Shown one piece after another: positions 9,339 through 17,990 of a stretch of DNA of 64,000 nucleotides. Each line of letters starts with the position of its first letter. The first letter of the stretch is position 1. The position numbers and the translations under genes were made by a program. Below the pieces are notes generated by a model. It ran no database searches and was not told where the DNA came from. It saw nothing but the letters and a program-made list of their open reading frames with translations. The DNA comes from Sipunculus nudus. Lineage: Eukaryota; Annelida; Sipuncula; Golfingiida; Sipunculidae. The stretch lies in NCBI GenBank assembly GCA_026874595.1, contig CM049307.1, forward strand, positions 26,266,362 to 26,330,361, written 5' to 3'.

Positions 9339-11990
9339 CTGGAATTTTATTAAATTTATGAGACAACTGACACGAAGGCAAATATTTGTACAAAATTTGT
9401 TCCATAAAAATAATTTTATAGTGGTTTTCTACAACAGGGCATCAAATGGATTTTCATGTAACCATTGTAGATTATAAATATTATTTAACATTATTTAAAT
9501 ATGACATTTTATATATATTTTGTAAAGAAATGTTTTGTAACACTACAACGTGTTGGCTCAATTTATTTTGGTACAATTGCTTCTAAAAATATTAATCCCA
9601 AACACATTATTTAATTATTTTCAATCAAATAGTATTGTTAACCAAAGCACATAGCCTAACTGATTATGTTAAAGTCACAAATTTTACTCCCTGCTAACAA
9701 TGATTAAAGTATTTGCAAAAATAAAAATTAAGACTTAATTATTAAAACATAATTGCAAGGAGTTTTAAACATGAATCTTTCACTGCCACAAATATTGTAT
9801 AGTCTTTGGTTATTTCAAATCAATTCTGTAAATGGAAGCGTTATTGGGTTAAACTTGGGGTTTTAAAAGTGTAAATAGGGAAGGGTCATGGGGTTCAACC
9901 TGGTTTTGTAAATGTATAACCCAACAGTCATATAAAATACAACACAAACACATGGAACTGTGAAAAAAAAAATGTTTGTGCAAACTTGCTCACAGGTGGT
10001 TTCCGGGGGACTGGCTTTGGAGTTTCCACAGACTTTTTGGGCATGTTTCTGGTAGGCAGACTCTCCTGCACAAGCTGTCTACGGCCACTAGGCCCTTGTA
10101 AAACATCAATACTCAGCAATAAAGAAATAGACACATGCATTGTAAATTTTTATTTTTGCATTCAAAATATTTGTTACATTATTCACTTTCAGAAGAATAT
10201 CTAACAAGTAAAAACAAACAAATAATCATTCAACTTAAACAACAAGTCTAATGCTAAGATAATATTTGCACTATCTTATAATTTGTATCTGTGATTTAAA
10301 ATAAGCAAACAAAAAATTTAAAATAATGATCAAAGTTTTTAAATTTAATGCACAAATTATAAAAAATAACTAAGTATTTTCTTATTAAAATATAATTTAG
10401 AGTGGAACCCAACAATTACGACCACCTGACCAAAGGGTTGGTTCTTTAGGGATGGTCGTATTTGTGAAACTCTTTAGTTACCTTGATCGTATATTTGGGA
10501 CCAAGCAGAGTGGTCATAATTGGTGGGGTGGTTGTTTTTGTGGGTGGTCGCAAGGCGGGGTTCCACTGCACATATATAATATTTTATTTTCATTAATAAT
10601 TCTTAGCTCAGCTGACTATTACTCATCTGAGCTATAGTGGTAGTCCTTTGTCCGTCTGTCCCTCCTGTCATTGAGCCCTAGTTCCTGAGCTCTTAAGTTT
10701 GTATTTTTATTGCAACTTCAAAAAATCTTAGGTGATCCAGTTTTAAATGTCACAATCAGCTGAGCGCCGTGACCCATTGGTCCCTTGTTTTTAACAAATA
10801 TCCATCAATTCGTGTTTCAATATTAGCACTTCCTTATGTGTTTTTTATGTATGTTTTTATTTTTAAAACATGTATGATTATAAAGATGAATTTGCATTTG
10901 TGTGTGAGTGGGTTTACATTGCCAAGTTTGTATTTGAGATATTATATACATACTTTGTTTATTTCATTAAATAATTTCATTATTATAATTTATTTAGTAT
11001 TTATAAATAGTATCTATAATTGTAATAAATTTCTCACATTTATTTTGGCATTTTCTTGTTTGTAATTTTAATTTATGTCATGATAATGTGGGAGAAACTC
11101 GAAAAATTTTATGCAATATGTACATGCTAAATAGTGTTATTCAAGGAAAAGGAAACCATGCCAATAATCATAGGATTGGAACTTGGTTTTTAATTCAAAA
11201 TTTATTCTTAGGTGTATATGCCTCACTAATAGCCTGATATTAAGATTGCACAGCTGTGTACTGCAATCATGATGGATTGATAGCAAGGACAGTGCAATTT
11301 AATGATGTCCTCCTATCTAAGTTATGTGTGAATAGAAAACCGTGTGCAAGCTTATTGTTCTGGAAAATTAACATTTTCCCTGAAAATACAATGCAACTAG
11401 AAAATTGGTTTGTTTATGATACGCTGCAATAAAGACATTCCAAACACATTCTGTGAGGTTTTATTTGTTTTTATTATATTAAGTGATTACATGCTGCTGC
11501 GACATGACAATTACCTGTAACAAAAGAGTTGTCCTCAAAGTGCCTGGAACATATGTGCGCTGATGACGGATTGAAACTGTTGTCAGCGCGATCTATTTTC
11601 GCCACCATTCTAGAAAACCAGTTTGGATATTTTTCTGTAAAATTCAATGAATAAATACATTAATACTCGTAATTTAAGGTCTGAAACATTTGATCATTTC
11701 GCGCTGATTATCAAACAATACAGTGATTGACTTTCACTTACACAGGTAATATGAATATATTTTGACATTTCTTTGTTTACATGGTTACACCCTCTATTAT
11801 CACCCATTGTTTACATCCAGTTAATCTTTTGGTGGCACTGCAATTGCATGATGAATTTAGAAAACCTTTAAAATATACTAAAAACAAAACTCGTGTTACC
11901 TTTATCTGGCATTTTATGGAAGGAAAGCCCACGGCATTTCAGCTGGGAAGCGCTGCACCCCACCATGCAACAAAATTTACCTCCTGGCAT
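8277..11990 (-). CDS. THAP domain / P-type transposase, N-terminal part (4 coding exons)
   Basis: Minus-strand exons 11990-11900, 11634-11515, 10094-9994 and 9338-8277 join in consistent phase (1, 1, 0) with GT/AG junctions and give 458 residues without a stop. Residues 1-~95 are a THAP zinc finger (Cys in CCMVGC, then C59 and H62 in ICSRHFEDN, then LPTRN as the AVPTF-like end). Residues ~120-185 are Cys-rich and basic, ~225-265 look coiled-coil, and ~295-458 match the P-element/THAP9 transposase region, including WHPMMLRFAMLIHS and the LLHDEISIK motif whose Asp (about residue 374) corresponds to the first catalytic acid of the RNase H-like core. THAP9 and Drosophila P transposases bind their own DNA through THAP and cut as RNase H-fold enzymes. 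The model stops at a donor GTTAGT (8276); without that splice it reads 11 more codons to a stop at 8241. The GTP-binding insertion and the other catalytic acids are missing, so nuclease activity is unlikely. It could be a repressor-like THAP protein or a broken gene. Confidence 0.88.
9994..10094 (-). other. THAP exon 3 with basic linker
   Basis: Acceptor TTTTACAAG and donor GTGAGC flank 101 bases. It begins GPSGRRQLVQESLPTRN, where ESLPTRN stands in for the AVPTF box that closes a THAP domain, followed by a Pro/Lys-rich linker. An alternative acceptor 16 bases upstream would break the frame. Confidence 0.8.
10401..10577. mobile_element. Small TIR MITE in transposase intron
   Basis: The left end AGTGGAACCCAAC is matched in inverted orientation by GCGGGGTTCCACT near 10557-10569, and ACGACCACC near 10418 is matched by GGTGGTCG near 10542. 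It has no coding capacity. The TGGAACCCCG end type is common in small animal TIR elements. It lies between exons 2 and 3 of the THAP/transposase gene. Confidence 0.55.
10603..10790 (+). mobile_element. Short Helitron-like non-autonomous element
   Basis: Starts TTAGCTCAGCTGACTATTAC with TCATCTGAGCT next, and ends CAGCTGAGCGCCGTGACCC, a short hairpin, then TCCCTTGTTT. The same two termini, in the same relative order but on the minus strand, bound a 4.3-kb element at 59551-63885, so this is an internally deleted relative. A 3' hairpin followed by CTTGT resembles Helitron-type ends common in mollusc repeats; that class is an inference. Confidence 0.55.
11515..11634 (-). other. THAP exon 2
   Basis: Acceptor TTTTACAG and donor GTAATT flank 120 bases. 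It encodes YPNWFSRMV, then AHICSRHFEDNSF. The ICSRHF segment supplies the Cys and His that complete the C2CH zinc site, 46 residues after the last Cys of exon 1, within the family's usual spacing. Confidence 0.85.
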
Positions 11991-12007
11991 CGTGCCAACT
12001 GTCAGAC
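11900..12007 (-). other. THAP exon 1 (start codon exon)
   Basis: A consensus acceptor (TCTGTCATCGCAG, ending at 12008) starts the exon at 12007. ATG is at 11990 and the exon ends at 11900 before GTAACA. An in-frame ATG at 12026 lies upstream of this acceptor and would be in the intron, so 11990 is the preferred start. It encodes 30 codons plus one base, with the first zinc-binding Cys pair and the SFHKMP motif typical of THAP fingers. Confidence 0.82.
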
Positions 12008-12186
12008 CTGCGATGACAGACGACATATGGAATTGCAAATGCTTGATTAATTTAATTGCTTAGTTAAATTATGAATATTTAGGATTTTGTTTAATTATAA
12101 AAGCCGTCAACTAATCTTATTTTTTTAAATTTATTTGTATGGCAGCTTAAAGTTAGTATTTTTTTGTGAAAAAAAACTTCGCTTAC

Positions 12187-12230
12187 CTGCCGAGTGCCGC
12201 TTCACACGAAAATGACAAGTCGTCCCGCCG
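12187..12230 (-). other. Predicted 5' UTR exon of the transposase gene
   Basis: Minus strand: GGCACTCGGCAG followed by donor GTAAGC at 12186. Splicing to the acceptor at 12008 would give a short leader with ATG 11990 as first start codon. The upstream edge (transcription start) is not determined and is placed near the ETS motif as a guess. Confidence 0.5.
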
Positions 12231-12287
12231 GAAGTAAACATCCCCTCTTTTGATTCGCGCATGCGCGACGCAACATACGTGACGTCA
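12228..12287 (-). promoter_or_regulatory. Right-end promoter cluster: ETS, NRF1-type, CRE
   Basis: Three strong animal promoter motifs occur within 60 bases: CCGGAAGT (ETS) at 12228-12235, the palindrome TCGCGCATGCGCGA (NRF1-type) at 12255-12268, and TGACGTCA (perfect CRE) at 12280-12287, immediately inside the right inverted repeat. There is no TATA box. The layout fits a TATA-less, housekeeping-style promoter for the THAP/transposase gene. The motif identities are established; the role here is inferred. Confidence 0.65.
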
Positions 12288-12293
12288 GGGGCA

Positions 12294-12324
12294 AGTTGGC
12301 AGTCCATCTCTTTCTATGTCTATG
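12294..12324 (+). repeat. Right 31-bp terminal inverted repeat
   Basis: Begins AGTTGGC and ends TTCTATGTCTATG. Exact reverse complement of 4737-4767. Confidence 0.95.
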
Positions 12325-12331
12325 GTTATAT
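12325..12331 (+). repeat. Target-site duplication, right (GTTATAT)
   Basis: Matches the seven bases at 4730-4736 exactly. Confidence 0.85.
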
Positions 12332-13106
12332 GTACAAAACTTTCATAGTACGTACATTATATTCTATTTACGCACAGAACATTCATGTACGTACAAAATC
12401 CAGTGGTTGTCTTTTTGTTCGCGCGGTTTTCGACATTCGCGAAATGAAACCTTTGAAAATAATCGTGGAAGGCAACTATAGAAAGGTGAAAGACCGATAT
12501 TAACTATAAATAATAAAAGAGCATGTATGTTCAAAGAATGCTGCTGTGAATGACATCATATCTTTTATATCATTTATCTGTCATTAATGAACAATACAGG
12601 TCGTTCAATGTTCCCTTCGGTAACCGTCTAATTATTAAGATTTTGTAAACATATATGATAAAATCAATCCATATAATGATTTACTGTGTTTTTAATAAAG
12701 TGATACAGCAACCTTAGTGTTCTTGGTCAGTACAAAACACTCTTAGAATGTATAAAGTTGTTTATGTATGTACAAAACATTCTTAGAATGTAAAACATTG
12801 TCTACGTATGTCCATAACATTCTTGAAATGTATAAAATTGTCTTTGTATGTTTACAACATATTCTTAAAATAAATAACAGTGTCTAAGTATGTACAAGAC
12901 ATTCTTAGCAAGTACAAAATAAATATTCTTAGTACGTACAAAGCAGTGTTCTTCTGTACAAAATATTCTTAGTAAGTTCAAAACATTCTATATACGTACA
13001 TATAAGTTTAAGTACGAACACAACATTTATACAAAATACTCTTATTACGTACAATGCATTCTTAATATGTAAAAATATTTTAGTAAGTTCAACATATTCG
13101 TAGTAT
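12332..13106. repeat. Degenerate minisatellite, GTACAAAACATTCTTAGAATG unit
   Basis: Repeated motifs such as GTACAAAACA, TTCTTAGAATGTA and TACGTAC recur every ~40-50 bases, clearest at 12725-13100 and looser from 12332. Related sequence sits just left of the P-like element (4710-4729). There is no coding signal. Confidence 0.75.
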
Positions 13107-13110
13107 ATAT
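13107..13110 (+). repeat. Target-site duplication (ATAT) of LTR miniature A
   Basis: ATAT precedes the element and recurs at 13568-13571. Confidence 0.6.
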
Positions 13111-13292
13111 TGTTACGGGGTGACATAAAAGCGGTATGAACAAAACACTCTTAGAATGTATAAAGTCTGTCTCGCTAGTGAAGCTTGCTTTTCTAGCGAA
13201 ACGGTTGGTACGCCGGACTTGTGCGCCACCAACATGGGTTCGAATCCCGGATCGGCCCAGTATTTTCCCCTGAACAATTTGTCTTCGTAACA
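13111..13292 (+). repeat. 5' LTR of miniature A with tRNA-like boxes
   Basis: Contains TAGCGAAACGGTTGG (A-box-like, 13194-13208) and GGTTCGAATCC (B box, 13237-13247), spaced as in a tRNA gene. Bases ~13140-13166 (ACAAAACACTCTTAGAATGT and on) duplicate minisatellite sequence found at about 12732-12758 and are absent from the other three LTR copies. Confidence 0.8.
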
Positions 13293-13411
13293 AAATGGGG
13301 GCCCGTCTAACGTGACGGCAAACTTTGTGTGGCAAAGGAAATAAGCTCACCAAAGTGTGACTCCTAGGATAATTAGTCTTGTTCTGATAGCAGAACGCTC
13401 TTAAGAGGGGA

Positions 13412-13567
13412 AGTTACGGGGTGACATAAAAGCAGACCGAACTGTCTCGCTAGTGAAGCTTGCTTTACTGGCGAAGAGGTTGGTACGCCGGACTTGTGCG
13501 CCACCGACATGGGTTCGAATCCGGGATCGGCCCAATGTTTACCCCTTAGCAATTTGTCTTCGTAACA
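13412..13567 (+). repeat. 3' LTR of miniature A with tRNA-like boxes
   Basis: Contains TGGCGAAGAGGTTGG (13469-13483), close to the pol III A-box consensus TGGCNNAGTGG, and an exact GGTTCGAATCC B box (13512-13522). It ends CGTAACA, followed by the ATAT duplication. Confidence 0.8.
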
Positions 13568-13571
13568 ATAT

Positions 13572-14330
13572 AACATATTTTCAGTGCGTCAAAAACTGCC
13601 TTCATTCCTGCATTTTAAAAATTCTTTACAAAATTTCAAGCCTTGATCCTGTTAATCGAGGAGACCCGTAACCTTTACCATTGAGCTTTTATGTGTCGCG
13701 AATGATGCAGATACTGTCCTGAGAGGGGCTATTTCTTTATTGTTCCATAAACCCAAAGATATGTCAATTTTTTTTTCAAAGGGGCTATCGCAGCGCCACC
13801 TGTCGGCAACTACGAGGAGACTGGGTAGGAGAAGCAGGTAGTTATAATCCAAAGTTACAGAATAGTAAACATTGTTTTTATGTTCAACCATTTCCAAAAA
13901 AAAATTGAAGTATTGTTTTGGTTGATATTTGATTAAGTACTGTATACGGCCTCTAGGTAGTGTGTTTGTTTCACCCTGGATGCTTCAAATCAAAAGGCAT
14001 TGGCTTGAGGTGACAAACAACTAGACCCCTGTTCTGTTTTCGTTTATTTATTCACTAGTCTTTGTCATTAAAGATTAGAGCAGTTCTTGGCCAATTTACA
14101 CAGTATGCTGAGAAAGTTTGTGTCGGCTTAGACTGGAGCTGATGATCTGATAGCCATAACCTCTGATAAGTTTATGGTGCCACAGGAAATGGTGCCACAG
14201 GAAGAGAATAAGGCCCTTTTTTATTCACCATTATTACAGTCCAAGTAACATTATCTTGTTAAGTGTATAAGTATCATGCATTTAAGAAAATACATGTCAA
14301 TGAGCTCCCGTACCAAGAACGAAATGTGTA
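13572..14330. other. Intergenic DNA
   Basis: No gene or clear repeat recognised. An 81-codon minus-strand frame at 13652-13897 has no family features. Confidence 0.5.
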
Positions 14331-15000
14331 GTTGTAATAATGCCAGGGATAATAATTGGAGCCGACATACAATGCTAGCTCTTGTATAAAGACACAACAG
14401 TTTAGAACTTTTTCGGTTCACAAAGTGATGGAAAATAAGTGAGGCAGACATACACGCTAGCTCCCTTATCCCCTCGCAAAGGAGGAACAATGTTATATTT
14501 CTTCATACTGCGAGGGATAATAATTGGAGCTGACATACAGTGTTAGATCAGTAACCCAGAACCAACGATGTGGGGCTTCCTTCATCATACGAGGTTGATA
14601 AGATAATACTGACACACATGCAGTTACAAAGAACCAACGGTGTAGAGCGTCCTTCATCACGCGAGGTTGGTTAAATAATAAATGGAGCTGACATACATAC
14701 AGTTACTAAAAACCAACAATCTAGAGCTTCCTTCATCACGCGAGGTTGGTTATATAATAATTGGAGCTGACATACACAGTTACCAAGAACCAACGGTGTA
14801 GAGCGTTCTTCATCACGGGAGGTTTAATAATATAATAACTGGAGCTGACATACACAGTTACCAAGAACCCACGGTGTAGAGCTGCCTTCATCACGCGAGG
14901 TTGATTATATAATAACTGGAGCTGACATACATACAGTTATCAAGAACCAACGGTGTAGAGCATACTTCGTCATGCGAGGTTGTTAACTGAATGACAGACA
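14330..15000. repeat. Minisatellite, ~80-bp unit, about 8 copies
   Basis: Units marked by GGAGCTGACATAC start near 14359, 14442, 14528, 14607, 14683, 14765, 14843 and 14921, giving a period of roughly 78-85 bases. Each includes AAGAACCAACGGTGTAGAGC, CTTCATCACGCGAGGTTG and TATAATAATTGGAGC. The right-hand copies are most alike, which suggests the newest expansion is there. Confidence 0.88.
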
Positions 15001-17930
15001 CTTGACACCACCGACCGAGGGTTTAAGGGTCTCTAAGGACATTAAGAGCTGGTTGCTTTTACGTAATATCACATTGGAACTGTTGCCAGTCACTTATTTA
15101 CATACCCAAAGTGTCTGAGTTAGGAATCTGACGTAAATAATCCTTTCATATGTAAATATAAACCATTCAAATAACAGCTATATATATTTGACGGCTGAAG
15201 GCCTAACAAATATATTCACCGCCTTTTGGTTTTAGCTGTCGGAGGACTCCGATCTAACTTTTTTTTTTAAATCTCCGAGAATATTAATGAGCCAGACAGG
15301 TTCCTTTATTCCTACGAATACAGACCGCCCGCTGAGTGGGCTCCCTCCTGCAGACCTTACAATCAGTTGTACAGATGAAAGATGCAGTAAAAACAGTTTT
15401 CTTTTACCCAGTTATGTTAGGATGTGGCCATTAGCTCCCCGCCTCCGACCAATACGTCACTGGGCATTGTTCACAGTGAAGACAGCAGGTCGTTAGTATT
15501 CAGGACGTGCGTATTTGTCCAGAATGTAAACTGATGATGTCTCGCCCTTGTTTGTGTAAAGTCAAATGCTTGGGCTCCTGGGTTTTGCCCTAATATAGCA
15601 AAAATAGCGTATGTTGAAACTCAACTCTCCTTTTGTATTCTCTTATTGCGGGCTTCTCATAAAATTTTCCTGTCGAAGACAAGCTGAGGATATGCTGGGA
15701 ATACTGTTTTTTAGACTGATATATTGCTTTCTTCTTCAAGAAATATATACAACTCGGGCAAAAAATCTTCAGACATTTCAGCTCTTCTAAACCAATTTTA
15801 AAGTTAATAGAGGAAAGAATCTTTAAAGTTAATGTAAATATTAGATAACAGAGGAGAGAATATTCATATTTTTGTATCCACTCAAAAAAACTTTTATGTT
15901 TTTTGTTATGAATTTCTTTTATGTAATAGGTAACTTTGAAAAGTATAATTGTATACACGTTTGCAACTAACTGGAAAAAAAGGAACTTGTGTCTGCAACC
16001 ATATGAAAAGGAATATTTATGTAGAAAAGGGTTTGAAACAAACTTCAAAATAATGACAACACAGTACAAACCTACTCGAACAAGAAATAGTTAAAATTAA
16101 GGATCAACCATTTGTTCCCAAAAGTAGAAAAAATCCATAACACGTCAGAACGGCAGCCATGTTATTTTAAACGGTATTATCATGTTCCAACATATTACCT
16201 GTATGAGAGTCAACTGAAAAATAACATCCCTTTTCTGCCTATGAAATATTGTCGAAGTTTTTTATTTATTTTTAAATAGCAAATGCGGCACCAGTGATTG
16301 TAATACATGACTTGATATTTGTCTGCTGTCGGCTGCTGTCTGGCTTAAGATTAATAAAAACACTTTGAATTTTGTTTGACTGAACGAAGTTTTTTTTATT
16401 ATCTGTCTATCAAGAGCTGACGTCTCAGCAGCAATAAAGGTATAGGTTTTATCCTGAAAGTACAATTTCAACAAAAGTATATTCAGTATCCTTCAAAGGA
16501 TACACACTGGTTTTCTTATGCAGGAAATGATTCTTATTTTTCGTGTAGGCATGAAATATGCTTTTATAAGGAGAAAAAATATAAGAAAGAAGAAGTTCAA
16601 ATAATATGAACAAAGGGAGAGATGTGGATATTGTTAGGTACTAAATACAAAGACATTCTTGGTGGAATATAAAATCTGTGTTTTATTTTTCTTTTTTTTT
16701 ATTCCCTGTCACTTACATCTACAGGAATATTATGTATATACATGGAATATACATGTCAATCACGAATGTATTATTATTAACAAATTCAGTTTATTCATGG
16801 TCTTCCTCTTCAATTTATTCGTTTGCTATATTTTCCTAGAGCAGGAAAGGTCGAGATGTCAGAAATGCATTATTGTGGCTTTCTGTTTTCGTAGACCAGC
16901 GGCGAACAATGAATGCATTTGATTATAGAGTAAAACCCACTTAATCTTGTACTCTTAGTATGCCAGCTCACAACGTCCATTGTTAAGTAATCAGGAACGG
17001 CACTGTAAAGCAAGATGGCCATCAAACAATCGGCCGACCATCAAATGGAGTGGACCACCTTTAACGCGTACGACAAGCCGTGAGATTTTAGCCTATGTAC
17101 CGTGACATTTTACTCTGGCAGGGTGTGCTCATTATGAGCTCAGAGAAAGAGCCCCCAAAAAAAAAACGACGGGCGCTGAGTGGAAAAAGTAATACCCGAC
17201 ACAGACCGCTCATGTTAGAAGCCCTGTTCTATAGCACTGCTGCAGTCTTCAATTTCTCTAATGTCTTTTTTTGGTGGCATTGTACAGTGTCTGTTTATTT
17301 TTCTCATAGAATATTATGAAGAACAGAAATAAAGCGTAAAAGCCATTTCTTTGTATCATATTACTTTTCAGACTTCATGAACAGAACACTTTATGAAACA
17401 TCTGTTATTCTATCTGATATATGAAAGTGTTTGCAAATAACCGGTATGATATTTTTTATGTGCACTCTAACTAGGTCTTTATTTCTTTTAAATTAGGAAG
17501 ATTGTTCTATTAACATAAAAGTGCATTGAAATGCTAACATAAATGTCATGGTGACAAAAATAATCATCTATTTATGTTCTGATAAAACCGCTGTTAACCC
17601 CTGATAAGCAATTAATGTGTTAAACGTGGGAAAAAGATTTTAGAATAAAGGATCTGCAGGGTACTTTGATATTAGCTGTACAGTAAAGGTGCTGATGCAG
17701 ATGCAATGTGTTACATGTCAAGAGCTTGAGCGATATGTTAATTTCAAAGAGTTGAATTAACGTGTCATGAGTGGTCAGGTTCTCAGGAATTCGGTTAAGG
17801 CTGGCTTGGTGACTATTCCAACATGTAATTGACAGGAAGCATAATCTAGAATGTAATGGTTAATTGGTGGCACCATATATTGTATGAAGAACATCGTTAT
17901 AAATATATATAAGCACTGAAACCTACTAAG
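15001..17930. other. Intergenic DNA, no gene recognised
   Basis: AT-rich with no supported coding sequence. The longest frame (159 codons, minus strand, 15590-16069) is Lys/Phe/Ile/Tyr-rich low-complexity translation without motifs and is rejected. Nothing else is identifiable. Confidence 0.55.

Positions 17931-17933
<3 letters not shown>

Positions 17934-17988
<55 letters not shown>
17934..17988. repeat. (AT)n microsatellite
   Basis: About 55 bases of uninterrupted AT dinucleotide. Confidence 0.97.

Positions 17989-17990
<2 letters not shown>

Larger units (their letters stand above)
4737..12324 (-). mobile_element. P-element/THAP9-like DNA transposon, 7588 bp
   Basis: The element is bounded by a 31-bp perfect terminal inverted repeat (4737-4767 and 12294-12324) beginning CATAGACATAG, flanked by the 7-bp direct repeat GTTATAT. 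The Drosophila P element also has 31-bp inverted repeats starting CA. The minus strand encodes a THAP domain plus the N-terminal part of a P-type transposase, read inward from the right end; a small spliced gene reads inward from the left end. The expected C-terminal half of the transposase (GTP-binding insertion, second and third catalytic residues) is not visible between 4768 and 8276, so this copy is probably an internally deleted or rearranged, non-autonomous one. Younger repeats are nested inside: a hAT-like MITE (6732-7339), a small TIR MITE (about 10401-10577) and a short Helitron-like piece (10603-10790). The two ends still match exactly, so the copy is either fairly recent or has ends under constraint. 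Confidence 0.92.
13111..13567 (+). mobile_element. LTR miniature (TRIM-like), copy A, 457 bp
   Basis: 5' LTR 13111-13292 and 3' LTR 13412-13567 flank only ~119 bases. LTRs start TGTTACGGGGTGACATAAAA and end TTCGTAACA. A primer-binding-like TGGGGGCCCGTCT starts three bases after the 5' LTR, and a purine run (AAGAGGGGAAG) precedes the 3' LTR. The interior has the hairpin GTTCTGATAGCAGAAC (13381-13396) and no coding capacity, so replication would need proteins in trans. Each LTR carries tRNA-like A and B boxes. The 5' LTR is ~26 bases longer because it contains a stretch matching the neighbouring minisatellite. Copy B is at 51755-52182. Confidence 0.85.

Noticed and set aside
12026-12026. Upstream in-frame ATG as start of the THAP protein
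   Set aside because: It lies upstream of a strong acceptor (12009-12008) that matches a 5' UTR donor at 12186; the ATG at 11990 is closer to the first zinc-binding Cys, as usual in THAP proteins.
13237-13247. Functional tRNA gene
   Set aside because: A and B boxes are present but the acceptor stem does not pair convincingly, and the sequence lies within a repeated LTR.
15590-16069. 159-codon minus-strand frame
   Set aside because: AT-rich low-complexity translation rich in Lys, Phe, Ile and Tyr; no family resemblance.
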